A stretch of 64,000 nucleotides of DNA, taken from NCBI RefSeq assembly GCF_009674495.1, contig NZ_WKJN01000033.1:1-64000 (forward strand), read 5' to 3'. Position 1 is the stretch's first letter. Each line of letters opens with the position of its first letter. Shown here piece by piece: positions 35,389-44,195 of the stretch. Source of the stretch: Duganella alba. GTDB lineage: Bacteria; Pseudomonadota; Gammaproteobacteria; Burkholderiales; Burkholderiaceae_D. Below the pieces are notes generated by a model. The model saw nothing but the letters and a program-made list of their open reading frames with translations, was not told where the DNA came from and ran no database searches. The translations under genes and the position numbers were made by a program.

Positions 35389-35783
35389 TCCGGAAAGGCG
35401 TCGTGACAGACGACGCTGAGTTTATTCCCCTCCGGGTCGCGGAAGTAGGCGCCATAGTAGTTGGCGTGATACTGCGGCCGCAGGCCCGGCGCGCCTTCGC
35501 AGGCGCCGCCGTGCGCCCGCGCCGCCGCGTAGGCCCGGTCCACCATCTCGCGCGAGGTCGCCATCAGCGCGGTCATCTGGCCGTTGCCGCAGGCGGCCGG
35601 CTGGCCGTCGTAGGGCGCGCCGATCACGAACAGCGGCCGCGTGCCTTCCGCCGGCTGCCACGCGGCCCACGGCCGGGTGGTGTCGACGAAGCGCTGGCGC
35701 GCACCCACCACCTCCATCAGGGCGCTGTAGAACGCCAGCGCAGGTTCAAAGTTGTTAATTCCCACATAAACGTGCGACAGCAT
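35385..35783 (-). CDS. VOC family protein (glyoxalase/bleomycin-resistance fold)
   Basis: This 132-residue single-module protein starts M-L-S-H-V-Y-V-G-I-N-N-F-E-P-A-L-A-F-Y, the usual first beta-alpha unit with a metal-type His at position 4. It ends with F-R-D-P-E-G-N-K-L, the usual metal-binding Glu region. The middle contains G-Q-M-T-A-L-M-A. Likely a dimeric metalloenzyme such as a lactoylglutathione lyase-like lyase or dioxygenase; the substrate is unknown. It lies divergent from the P450 gene. Confidence 0.87.
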   Translation of the reverse strand: MLSHVYVGINNFEPALAFYSALMEVVGARQRFVDTTRPWAAWQPAEGTRPLFVIGAPYDGQPAACGNGQMTALMATSREMVDRAYAAARAHGGACEGAPGLRPQYHANYYGAYFRDPEGNKLSVVCHDAFPD

Positions 35784-35852
35784 TTGCTTCCTCCGGCGAG
35801 TGAGTATATCGTCAATATTTGGAGATGATAGTGTACGCGGAGACGAATAACT

Positions 35853-37295
35853 ATGGGCAAAAACACCATGGAACTCACGCCGGGCGTTGTGCCGTTGCGC
35901 CAGTTGGCCGACCTGCCGGGACCGCGGGCGCGCCCGCTGTTCGGCAATGTGCGCGAGATCCGCGCCGAACCGTTCCACCATGTGCTGGAACGCTGGGGGC
36001 GCGAGCATGGGCCGCTGTACCGTTTCCGCATCATGCGCAAGCAGATGCTGGCCACCGCCGACCGCGACCTGATCGCCGCGCTGCTGCGCGACCGGCCGGA
36101 CGCGATGCGCCGCTCCAGCCGCACGGCCGAGATGCTCAACGAGATCGGCACGCGCGGCCTGTTCACCGCCGAGGGCGACGAGTGGCGCCGCCAGCGCAAG
36201 CTGGTGATGCGGGCGCTGACGCCGGAGGTGATCCACAATTTCTTCCCGACGCTGACCGCGCTGACCGAACGCCTGCGGCGGCGCTGGGACGCCGCCATCG
36301 CCGCCGGGCAGCCGGTCGACCTGCTGCGCGACCTGAAGGCCTACACGCTGGACGTGACCATCGGCCTGGCGATGGGGCAGGACATCAACACGCTGGAGCT
36401 GGAGGCGCATCCGCTGCAGCGCGATATCGAATTCCTGTTCAAGCTGGTGGCGCGGCGCCTGACCACGCCGTTCGCCTACTGGCGCGTGCCGGTGCTGAAG
36501 CGCGCGCGGGACCACGAGGCGGTGGCCGCCGCCGCCCGCATCCAGCAGGCCATCTTCGGCTTCATCGCCGAGGCGCGCCGCCGGCTGGCGGAGAATCCGG
36601 CGCTGCGGGCCAAGCCCTCGAATCTGCTGGAAGCGCTGATCGTGGCGCGCGACGAGCCGGATTCCGGCTTCACCGACGAAGCGGTGGTCGGCAACGCCAT
36701 CACCATGGTGTTTGCCGGCGAGGACACCACCTCCAACACGGCCGCCTGGCTGATCGAATTCCTGGCCGACCATCCGCAGGCCGCCGCCAGCATGGCGGAC
36801 GAGGCGCGGCAGGTGCTGGGCGCGCGTGCCGTGCTGGACGACTATCACCTGCTGGACCAGCTCAAATACATCGACGCCGCCACGCGCGAGGCCATGCGCC
36901 TCAAGCCGGTGGCGCCGTTCATGGCGGCCGAGCCGAATCAGGATGTGGTGCTGGGCGACCTGGCGGTGCCGGCGGGGACGGTGATCTTCCTGCTGCTGCG
37001 CCACGCCGCCGAGCGCGCGTCCGACCTGGCGCAGCCGGAACGCTTCCTGCCCGAGCGCTGGCTTGACGGCGCGGACGGACAGGGCGATGATCCAGGCCGC
37101 AAGCTGTTTCCGTTCGGCGGCGGGCCGCGCTTCTGTCCGGGGCGCTACCTCGCCATGGCGGAGATCAAGATGGTGATGTCGATGCTGGCGCGGAACTTCG
37201 CGCTGGAGCGCGTGGCCGGCGCGCCGGCCGCGCGCGAGTGCTTCACCTTCACCATGACGCCGGACTCGTTGCCGGTGCGGCTGGTGCACCAATAA
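35853..37295 (+). CDS. Cytochrome P450
   Basis: This 480-residue soluble heme monooxygenase has the I-helix oxygen-activation motif A-G-E-D-T-T-S-N-T, the K-helix E-A-M-R (ExxR type), the P-E-R-W segment and the heme loop F-G-G-G-P-R-F-C-P-G-R with the thiolate Cys at 428. The E-D-T-T form of the I helix and the F-x-P-E-R-W pattern resemble CYP families with broad fatty-acid or terpenoid substrates. No ferredoxin or reductase is adjacent. An ATG five codons later is an alternative start. A SRPBCC-domain gene follows after 15 bp. Confidence 0.93.
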   Translation: MGKNTMELTPGVVPLRQLADLPGPRARPLFGNVREIRAEPFHHVLERWGREHGPLYRFRIMRKQMLATADRDLIAALLRDRPDAMRRSSRTAEMLNEIGTRGLFTAEGDEWRRQRKLVMRALTPEVIHNFFPTLTALTERLRRRWDAAIAAGQPVDLLRDLKAYTLDVTIGLAMGQDINTLELEAHPLQRDIEFLFKLVARRLTTPFAYWRVPVLKRARDHEAVAAAARIQQAIFGFIAEARRRLAENPALRAKPSNLLEALIVARDEPDSGFTDEAVVGNAITMVFAGEDTTSNTAAWLIEFLADHPQAAASMADEARQVLGARAVLDDYHLLDQLKYIDAATREAMRLKPVAPFMAAEPNQDVVLGDLAVPAGTVIFLLLRHAAERASDLAQPERFLPERWLDGADGQGDDPGRKLFPFGGGPRFCPGRYLAMAEIKMVMSMLARNFALERVAGAPAARECFTFTMTPDSLPVRLVHQ

Positions 37296-37310
37296 CAAGG
37301 AGAGAAAACC

Positions 37311-37835
37311 ATGTTCAAGAAAATCATCGTCGTCATTTCGGTACTGATCCTGCTGTTGCTGGCATGGGCCGCGATCCAGCCGTCCACCTACCGCGTGCAG
37401 CGCTCGATCGCCATCAAGGCGCCGCCGGAAAAGATCGTCCCGCTGATCAGCGATTTCCATAATTGGGCCCTGTGGTCGCCGTGGGAAGCGCTGGACCCGG
37501 CCATGAAGCGCACCTTCAGCGGTGCGCCGAAGGATCTGGGCGCGGTCTATGCTTGGGAGGGCAACAAGAACGTCGGTTCCGGCCGCATGGAGGTGATCAG
37601 CCTGACGCCGGTCAAGGTCGGCATCAAGCTGGACTTCTTTGTGCCGGTGAAGTCCACCTCGGACACCGAGTTCGTGCTGGAGCCGCAGGGCGACACTACC
37701 ACGGTGCGCTGGACCATGTCGGGCGAGACCGACTTCATGGCCAAGATGATGAACGTCTTCATCAGCATGGACAGCATGATCGGCCCGGCGTTCGACAGCG
37801 GCCTGGCGAAAATGAAAGCGGCAGCGGAAAAATAA
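37311..37835 (+). CDS. SRPBCC family membrane-anchored protein
   Basis: This 174-residue protein has one N-terminal transmembrane helix (about 4-24) and a polyketide-cyclase/START-like SRPBCC domain: R-S-I-A-I-K-A-P-P-E-K-I-V-P-L-I-S-D-F-H-N-W, W-S-P-W-E, and a G-S-G-R-M-E-V pattern. Such domains bind hydrophobic ligands. It follows the P450 gene with a GGAGA ribosome-binding site and precedes another small exported protein, so the three may form an operon. Confidence 0.85.
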   Translation: MFKKIIVVISVLILLLLAWAAIQPSTYRVQRSIAIKAPPEKIVPLISDFHNWALWSPWEALDPAMKRTFSGAPKDLGAVYAWEGNKNVGSGRMEVISLTPVKVGIKLDFFVPVKSTSDTEFVLEPQGDTTTVRWTMSGETDFMAKMMNVFISMDSMIGPAFDSGLAKMKAAAEK

Positions 37836-37845
37836 GGAGCGTGCG

Positions 37846-38274
37846 ATGCGGATGCGGACGGCGGTGGTGGGCATGATGACGTGGATGCTGGCGTGGCCGG
37901 CGGGCGCCGCATCGGTGCGGCATGACCATCCCATCATCGGCATCTGGCGCATCACGCTGCCGGACGGCCTGTGCACCGAAACCTACCGCATCCGCGCCGA
38001 CGGCACCTCGCTGGTGTTCAGCAACGAGGAGGTGGCGGAATCCACCTTCACCGTCGCCGACAAGCCGGACAAGAACGGCTTCTACAAGGAGGTCGACACC
38101 ATCGTCAAGGACAACGGCAAGCGTGACTGCAGCGGCGAGATCACCAAGCCGGGCCAGCCCGTCACCAACTACCTGCAATTCCACCCGAGCGGCAATCTGT
38201 TCGTGATGTGCGTGGACCCCAATCTCGAACGCTGCATCGGCCCCTTCATCCGCGTGCGCGGCCTCGACATCTAG
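37846..38274 (+). CDS. Exported protein of unknown function
   Basis: This 142-residue protein has a signal peptide (about 1-22, cleavage at A-G-A-A). The mature part begins with I-I-G-I-W-R-I-T-L-P-D-G-L-C-T-E-T-Y-R-I, a lipocalin-like beta-rich opening, and has four cysteines. I do not recognise a named family. It is 10 bp after the SRPBCC gene and has an AAGGAG site, so it is likely co-transcribed. It overlaps the convergent AraC gene by 4 bp. Confidence 0.65.
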   Translation: MRMRTAVVGMMTWMLAWPAGAASVRHDHPIIGIWRITLPDGLCTETYRIRADGTSLVFSNEEVAESTFTVADKPDKNGFYKEVDTIVKDNGKRDCSGEITKPGQPVTNYLQFHPSGNLFVMCVDPNLERCIGPFIRVRGLDI

Positions 38275-39293
38275 CCGGCGCGCCAGGCGCCGGGATTGAC
38301 GCCGGCCCATTCCTTGAAGGCGTGGTTGAACGCGCTCTGCTCCTGGTAGCCGAGCAGGAAGGCGATATCGACCAGGCTCAGTTCCTGCCGTTTCAGATAC
38401 TCCTTGGCCAGCGCAAAGCGGGCCTGGTCCAGCACCTGCTGGAAGGTGGCGCCGGCTTCGCTCAGCTTGCGTTGCAGGGTGCGCGGCGACATCTTCAATT
38501 CATCGGCAATGGAGGCCAGCCGCACCTGGCCGCCCGACAGGCTGGCGGCAATCGCCGCATGCACCTGCTGCGTGATGGCCGGCTGGGTGGCGGCGCGCTG
38601 TTGCAGCAGGTGTTCGGCGTGCTGCTGCAGCACCGGATACAGGCTGACGTCCGCATTCGGCACGGGCCAGGACAGCATCGTCGCGTTGAAGCTGGCGACG
38701 TTGGCCTCGGCGTTAAACACCGGCATATCGCCTAGCACCTTCACGTATTCCTCGCGCAGCTCGGGCGGACCGCCGTCATGGGTCAGCGCCAACTGGTTGG
38801 CGGGCAGCGTGATCCCGGCCAGCCAGTTGCTGAACACGCGGATGCCGGCAAACACACTGTCGGCCAGGTGGCGCTGCGCGCTGCCGTAGTTGCTGTGCCA
38901 GGTGTAGTGGGCGATGTCGTCGTCGATGGTGATGGCGGAGCGGCCCAGGTCATGCGCCAGCTGCTCGTAGCGCATGGTCTGCTCGAACACCTGGCCGAAG
39001 TCGCGGCAGCTCAACAGGATCAGGCCATACACGGTGTAGGTGCCCAGCTTGACGCACTGGCCCACGTGCAGGCCGAAGTGCGGATCGTTGGCCAGCGTGG
39101 CGCCGATGTCGAGCAGGCGCACATAGTCGTCGGCGGGCAGCGATTCCGGCAGCGGTTCCAGCGTGCCGGACGGCAGGCCGGCGGCCTGTTCCAGCGCCAG
39201 CGCGCTGACGCCGCGCCGGGCGGCGGCTTCCAGCAGCGTCTGGAGATACGAGCCGGCGACGCGTTTGGCATGATCGAACAAGGCGGATGTCAT
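38271..39293 (-). CDS. AraC family transcriptional regulator (OruR/ArgR-like long form)
   Basis: This 340-residue regulator has a long N-terminal ligand-binding domain (about 1-220) of the AraC_binding type seen in Burkholderiales, and a C-terminal HTH pair (about 235-335: L-A-S-I-A-D-E-L-K-M-S-P-R-T-L-Q-R-K-L and L-S-L-V-D-I-A-F-L-L-G-Y-Q-E-Q-S-A-F-N-H-A-F). It is divergent from the AGPS-like/glpD/FGGY operon, 100 bp apart, and is the likely controller of that operon. Confidence 0.9.
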   Translation of the reverse strand: MTSALFDHAKRVAGSYLQTLLEAAARRGVSALALEQAAGLPSGTLEPLPESLPADDYVRLLDIGATLANDPHFGLHVGQCVKLGTYTVYGLILLSCRDFGQVFEQTMRYEQLAHDLGRSAITIDDDIAHYTWHSNYGSAQRHLADSVFAGIRVFSNWLAGITLPANQLALTHDGGPPELREEYVKVLGDMPVFNAEANVASFNATMLSWPVPNADVSLYPVLQQHAEHLLQQRAATQPAITQQVHAAIAASLSGGQVRLASIADELKMSPRTLQRKLSEAGATFQQVLDQARFALAKEYLKRQELSLVDIAFLLGYQEQSAFNHAFKEWAGVNPGAWRAG

Positions 39294-39393
39294 GAATGCG
39301 CAATACCGGCGGGCGGCATTGTTTTAATCTCAAGAGGTGAATAATCGGTGCGCGTCAGTATAACAAGCGCTCCGCCAGGGAGATAGCAAAACA

Positions 39394-40983
39394 ATGAGAC
39401 GCTGGAACGGATGGGGTGACGAGTCGGTCGCATTTGCGCTGAATAAGGATGCGCTGGGCTTTCTGGCGCAGCGCATCGGCACCGGCACGCCGGTGGCGGA
39501 TGCGGAATTCGGGCAGGCCAGCGCGCAGCTCAAGGCCTCGCGCCTGCCCGAGCATAGGCTGATCGATACATCGCCGGAGGTGCGGCTGCGCAATGCGCTG
39601 GGCCAGAGCCTGCCGGACTGGCTGCGCCTGCGCTATGGCGTGATCGACACGGCGCCGGATGGCGTGGCGTATCCGGAAAGTGCGCAGGACGTGCGCGAGC
39701 TGCTGGCGTATGCGGCGCTGCATGGCGTGGCGCTGATTCCGCAGGGCGGCGGCACCAGCGTGGCCGGGCATCTGACGGCGCCGTCGGGCACGCGCTCGGT
39801 GGCGGTGAACATGACGCGCATGCGGCAGTTGCTGTATCTCGACACCGAGTCGCAGCTGGCGACGTTTGGCGCCGGCGTGTTTGGGCCGGATCTGGAAGCG
39901 CAGTTGCGGGCGCGCGGCTACACGCTGGGGCATTTCCCGCAGTCGTTCGAGTATTCCACGCTGGGCGGCTGGGTCGCCACGCGCTCGTCGGGGCAGCAGT
40001 CCTTGCGCTACGGGCGCATCGAGCAGATGTTCCGTGGCGGTTCGGTGGAGACGCCGGCCGGCACGCTGCATCTGCCGACTTTTCCGGCATCGGCGGCGGG
40101 GCCGGATCTGCGCGAGATGGTGCTGGGGTCCGAAGGGCGGCTCGGCATCATCACCGAGGCCACCGTGCGCGTGACGGCGGCGCCGGCCTACGAGGCGTTC
40201 CATGCGGTGTTCTTCCCCAGTTGGTCCGCGGCGGAAACGGCGGTGCGGCAGGTGGTGCAGGCGGGATTGTCGCTGTCGATGCTGCGGTTGTCGAATCCGT
40301 TGGAAACCACGACCATGCTGGCGCTGGCGGGCCACAAGCGCATAATCTCGCTGCTGGAGCGCTATCTGTCGCTGCGCGGCTGCAAGCAGGGCAAGTGCAT
40401 GCTGATGATTGGTGTCAGTGGGCGCAAGTCGCTGGCGCGGGCGGCGTTGCGCGAGGCGCTGGCACTGACGCTGCCGCATGGCGGCGTGCACGTCGGCCGC
40501 ACCATGGGCGAGAAGTGGAAGCAGAACCGCTTCCGCAATGTCTATCTGCGCAACGCGGCGTGGCAGCATGGTTATGCCATCGACACGGTGGAGACGGCGG
40601 TGGACTGGCCGCGCGTGGAGATCATGATGCGGGCGGTGGAGTCGGCCGCCACGGTGGCGCTGGCGCTGTACGGCGAGAAGGTGCACGCTTATACGCATCT
40701 GTCGCACCTGTATGCGCAGGGAGCGAGCGTCTATACGACTTTTGTGTACCGGCTGGCGGGGGACTATGAGACGGATCTGGCGCGCTGGAAGTCGCTGAAG
40801 AAGGCGGCGTCGATGGCGATTGTGGAGAATGGCGGGACGATCAGCCATCAGCACGGCGTCGGCGGCGATCATGCGCCGTACCTGACGGCGGAGAAGGGGC
40901 GGCTGGGGATGTCGATGCTGCGGGCCTTGGCCGAGCATGTCGATCCTCAGCAGATCATGAATCCGGGGAAGCTGCTGCCATGA
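39394..40983 (+). CDS. FAD-binding oxidoreductase, alkyl-dihydroxyacetonephosphate-synthase-like
   Basis: This 529-residue flavoprotein of the PCMH/VAO type has the FAD-pyrophosphate loop P-Q-G-G-G-T-S-V-A-G, then H-F-P-Q-S-F-E-Y-S-T-L-G-G-W-V-A-T-R-S-S-G, and the L-G-S-E-G-R-L-G-I-I segment. The C-terminal E-N-G-G-T-I-S-H-Q-H-G-V-G-G-D-H is the AGPS signature. It may act on glycerol-ether or lyso-lipid-like substrates, but bacterial members also include other dehydrogenases. Its stop overlaps the glpD-type start by 4 bp, so it works with the glycerol-3-phosphate dehydrogenase and kinase. Confidence 0.85.
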   Translation: MRRWNGWGDESVAFALNKDALGFLAQRIGTGTPVADAEFGQASAQLKASRLPEHRLIDTSPEVRLRNALGQSLPDWLRLRYGVIDTAPDGVAYPESAQDVRELLAYAALHGVALIPQGGGTSVAGHLTAPSGTRSVAVNMTRMRQLLYLDTESQLATFGAGVFGPDLEAQLRARGYTLGHFPQSFEYSTLGGWVATRSSGQQSLRYGRIEQMFRGGSVETPAGTLHLPTFPASAAGPDLREMVLGSEGRLGIITEATVRVTAAPAYEAFHAVFFPSWSAAETAVRQVVQAGLSLSMLRLSNPLETTTMLALAGHKRIISLLERYLSLRGCKQGKCMLMIGVSGRKSLARAALREALALTLPHGGVHVGRTMGEKWKQNRFRNVYLRNAAWQHGYAIDTVETAVDWPRVEIMMRAVESAATVALALYGEKVHAYTHLSHLYAQGASVYTTFVYRLAGDYETDLARWKSLKKAASMAIVENGGTISHQHGVGGDHAPYLTAEKGRLGMSMLRALAEHVDPQQIMNPGKLLP

Positions 40984-42617
40984 GCCGCGCCGGCTTCGCG
41001 CTTGATTGGGATGTGGTCGTGGTGGGCGGCGGCATTACCGGCGCGGGGATTTTGCTGGAGGCGGCGCGCCGTGGCTTGAAGGTGCTGCTGGTGGAGCAGC
41101 GGGATTTCGCCTGGGGAACGTCGAGCCGGTCGTCCAAGCTGGTGCACGGCGGCTTGCGCTATCTGAAGGAAGGGCAGTTCGGCTTGACGCGCGAGTCGGT
41201 GCACGAGCGTGAGCATTTGCTGCGGCAGGCCGCTGGTCTGGTGGAGCCGCAGAGTTTTGCGTTCGGCGATTATGTGGGGCGCAAGCCGGGCAAACGGGCG
41301 TTCCTGGCCGGGCTGGCGATTTACGATCGCATGGCGGGGCAGCGTGGGCGACATTACTATGGCCGGGAGGAGTTCGCGGCGCTGGCGCCGAATGTGGCCA
41401 CGGACGGTCTCCAGGGCGGCATGGTCTATACAGATGCCAAGACGGACGATGCGCGGCTGGTACTGCGCGTATTGCAGGAGGCGCGCCGATACGGCGGCGT
41501 CGCCTTGAATTATATGGCCGTGGCGTCGCTGCTGCGCTATGGCGCCGGCGGCGAGGTGCTGGGTGTTCAGCTGCGCGATGGCTTGACCGGTGAGCGGCAT
41601 GAGGTGCGAGCACGGCTGGTCATCAACGCGACGGGCGCGTGGGCCGATGCGCTGCGCGTGCCGGATGCCGCGCCACATGCCTTGGGCGTGGAGCGTGCGG
41701 GCGAGGGCGGGCGCGCGGACACGGGCGCGAGCACGCGGCAGGGCGGCGCGGCAGCGCATCGGCTGCGGCCTTTGCGCGGCAGTCATTTGGTGCTGCCGGC
41801 CTGGCGGTTGCCGCTGGCGCAGGCCATTAGTTTGATGCATCCGGCCGATGGCCGCCCGGTGTTTGCGTATCCGTGGGAAGGCATAACGCTGGTTGGCACG
41901 ACGGATGTCGATCACAGGGAAGACCTGTCGCGCGAAGCGGCCATCACGCGCGCCGAATGCGACTACCTGATGGCGGCCTTGCATGCCCAGTTCCCGCAGC
42001 TGAATCTGACCGACAGCGACATCCTTGCCACCTACGCCGGCGTGCGTCCCGTCATCGACAGCGGCAAAGCCGATCCTTCCAAGGAAACGCGCGACCACAT
42101 GCTGTGGCTGGAGCACGGCCTGCTGACTGTCACCGGCGGCAAGCTCACCACTTTCCGCGTGATCGCGCTGGACGCGCTCAAGCTGGCCGCGAGCCGGCTG
42201 CCGGAACTGCAAGGCCAGCTTGCGCCGCAGCCGGTCTTTGCGGCCGCGCCGCCGCTGCGCTACCACGCCGAGCTGCCGCCAGGCCAGGCGCAACGCCTGC
42301 AAGGCCGCTACGGCGCCGCTGCACAGGCGCTGGTCAATGCCGCGCAGACGGGCGAGCTTTCCTGCATCCCCGGCACAGAGACCATCTGGGCGCAACTGCG
42401 CTGGGCCGCGCGCTGCGAAGATGTCTGCAAGCTGGAAGACCTGCTGCTGCGCCGCAGCCGCATCGGCATCCAGCTGCGCGGCGGCGGCATCGACATCCTG
42501 CCGCGCGTGCGCGCCATCTGCCAGCCGGAACTCGGCTGGAGCGACCAGCGCTGGGACGACGAACAAGCCGCCTACCTGGCGCTGTGGAGCGCGCATTACA
42601 GCGTGCCCAAACCATAA
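40980..42617 (+). CDS. glpD: FAD-dependent glycerol-3-phosphate dehydrogenase/oxidase
   Basis: This 545-residue enzyme opens with the FAD dinucleotide-binding motif V-V-V-G-G-G-I-T-G-A-G and the family's W-G-T-S-S-R-S-S-K-L-V-H-G-G-L-R-Y-L. It has L-V-G-T-T-D-V-D in the middle and a C-terminal DAO-C domain. It oxidises glycerol 3-phosphate to dihydroxyacetone phosphate with electrons to quinone. Around residues 235-260 there is a G/A/R-rich insertion (G-E-G-G-R-A-D-T-G-A-S) before the conserved G-S-H. It lies between the AGPS-like gene and the FGGY kinase. It may be a paralogue of the housekeeping glpD. Confidence 0.88.
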   Translation: MSRAGFALDWDVVVVGGGITGAGILLEAARRGLKVLLVEQRDFAWGTSSRSSKLVHGGLRYLKEGQFGLTRESVHEREHLLRQAAGLVEPQSFAFGDYVGRKPGKRAFLAGLAIYDRMAGQRGRHYYGREEFAALAPNVATDGLQGGMVYTDAKTDDARLVLRVLQEARRYGGVALNYMAVASLLRYGAGGEVLGVQLRDGLTGERHEVRARLVINATGAWADALRVPDAAPHALGVERAGEGGRADTGASTRQGGAAAHRLRPLRGSHLVLPAWRLPLAQAISLMHPADGRPVFAYPWEGITLVGTTDVDHREDLSREAAITRAECDYLMAALHAQFPQLNLTDSDILATYAGVRPVIDSGKADPSKETRDHMLWLEHGLLTVTGGKLTTFRVIALDALKLAASRLPELQGQLAPQPVFAAAPPLRYHAELPPGQAQRLQGRYGAAAQALVNAAQTGELSCIPGTETIWAQLRWAARCEDVCKLEDLLLRRSRIGIQLRGGGIDILPRVRAICQPELGWSDQRWDDEQAAYLALWSAHYSVPKP

Positions 42618-42632
42618 CTATAACGAGACATC

Positions 42633-44195
42633 ATGGCGGACCAATACCTGCTTTCCATCGACAACGGCACGCAAAGCGTGCGCGCGCTGCTGTTCGATGT
42701 GAACGGCAACCTCGCGGCCAAATCGCAAATCCACCTGCAAGCCTATTTCTCGGCGCATCCCGGCTGGGCCGAACATGACGCCGACGGCTATTGGGACGCC
42801 GTGGCCGCCGCCTGCCAGCAGCTGTGGCGCACGACCGATATTCCACGCAGCGCGGTCAAAGGCGTGGCGGTGACCACACAGCGCGGCACCGTCGTCAACC
42901 TGGACCGCGATGGTAAGGTACTGCGGCCGGCCATCACCTGGCTGGACCAGCGCCGCGTGGGCAAGCAGAAGCCGTTGAGCTGGTGGTGGCGTACAGCGTT
43001 CAAACTGGCGCGCGTGGAAGGCACGATTGAATACTTCCGCCGCGAAGCGGAGATCAACTGGATCGCCGAGCATCAGCCGGAGATCTGGGCGAAGACGCAT
43101 AAATACCTGCTGCTGTCGGGCTTTCTGAATTACCGCCTGTGTGGATGCCACGTCGATTCGACCGGCTCGCAGGTCGCCTACCTGCCGTTCGACTACAAGC
43201 GCCACAAGTGGGCCGGCGCACGCGACTGGAAATGGCAGGCGCTGCGCGTGCGTCCGGACATGCTGCCGGAACTGGTGGCGCCGGGCACGGTGATCGGCAC
43301 GATCACCGCTGCCGCCGCTGCGGCGACCGGCATCCCCGAAGGCACGCCGCTGGTGGCCGCCGCCGCCGACAAGGCGTGCGAAGTGATCGGCGCCGGCAGC
43401 CTGGAGCCGCACATCGCCTGCCTGAGCTACGGCACCACGGCCACCATCAACACCACCAGCAAAAAGTATGTGGAGGTCACGCCCTTCATCCCGCCATATC
43501 CTGCGGCGGTGCCGGGGGCATACAGCACCGAAGTGCAGATTTTCCGCGGCTACTGGATGGTCAACTGGTTCAAGGAGCAGTTCGGGCACCTGGAGCAGAT
43601 GGCCGGCGCGGAGCAGGGGCTGGCGCCGGAAGCGATGTTCGACCAGCTTGTCAACGAGGTGCCGCCCGGCTCGATGGGGCTGATGTTGCAGCCGTACTGG
43701 AGTCCCGGCATCCGCACGCCGGGGCCGGAAGCCAAGGGCGCGATGATCGGCTTCGGCGACGTGCATACGCGCTCCCATATGTACCGCGCCATCCTTGAAG
43801 GCCTGGCCTATGCGTTAAGGGAAGGGAAGGAGCGCATCGAGCAGCGCAGCGGCGTCAAGGTGACGGCATTGCGGATTGCAGGCGGCGGCTCGCAAAGCGA
43901 CGCGGCGATGCAGCTGACCGCCGACATTTTCGGCCTGCCCGCCGCCCGCGCCCACGTCTACGAAACTTCGGGCCTGGGCGCCGCAATCGCGATCGCCGCC
44001 GGCGTGGGGCTGCATCCGGACTTCGATACCGCCACCCGCGCCATGACGCGCCCTGGCCGCATCTTCCAGCCGATCCCCGCCAACCAGAAAATCTACGACC
44101 AGCTCTATCGGCGCGTCTACCTCGGCATGTACAAGCAGCTGCAGCCGATGTACCAGCAAATCGCCGACATCACCGGCTACCCGGAACAGCTTTAG
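42633..44195 (+). CDS. FGGY-family carbohydrate kinase
   Basis: This 520-residue kinase has the ASKHA fold: phosphate-1 loop Y-L-L-S-I-D-N-G-T-Q-S-V-R-A, the central phosphate-2 region S-Y-G-T-T-A-T-I-N-T and the late G-G-G-S-Q-S-D adenosine motif. The substrate is uncertain; glycerol is possible given the neighbours, though the sequence diverges from GlpK and resembles xylulokinase-like FGGY proteins. With the AGPS-like enzyme and GlpD it could process glycerol-like products to dihydroxyacetone phosphate. An AACGAGA site precedes the ATG. It overlaps the convergent cyclase gene by 4 bp. Confidence 0.88.
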   Translation: MADQYLLSIDNGTQSVRALLFDVNGNLAAKSQIHLQAYFSAHPGWAEHDADGYWDAVAAACQQLWRTTDIPRSAVKGVAVTTQRGTVVNLDRDGKVLRPAITWLDQRRVGKQKPLSWWWRTAFKLARVEGTIEYFRREAEINWIAEHQPEIWAKTHKYLLLSGFLNYRLCGCHVDSTGSQVAYLPFDYKRHKWAGARDWKWQALRVRPDMLPELVAPGTVIGTITAAAAAATGIPEGTPLVAAAADKACEVIGAGSLEPHIACLSYGTTATINTTSKKYVEVTPFIPPYPAAVPGAYSTEVQIFRGYWMVNWFKEQFGHLEQMAGAEQGLAPEAMFDQLVNEVPPGSMGLMLQPYWSPGIRTPGPEAKGAMIGFGDVHTRSHMYRAILEGLAYALREGKERIEQRSGVKVTALRIAGGGSQSDAAMQLTADIFGLPAARAHVYETSGLGAAIAIAAGVGLHPDFDTATRAMTRPGRIFQPIPANQKIYDQLYRRVYLGMYKQLQPMYQQIADITGYPEQL

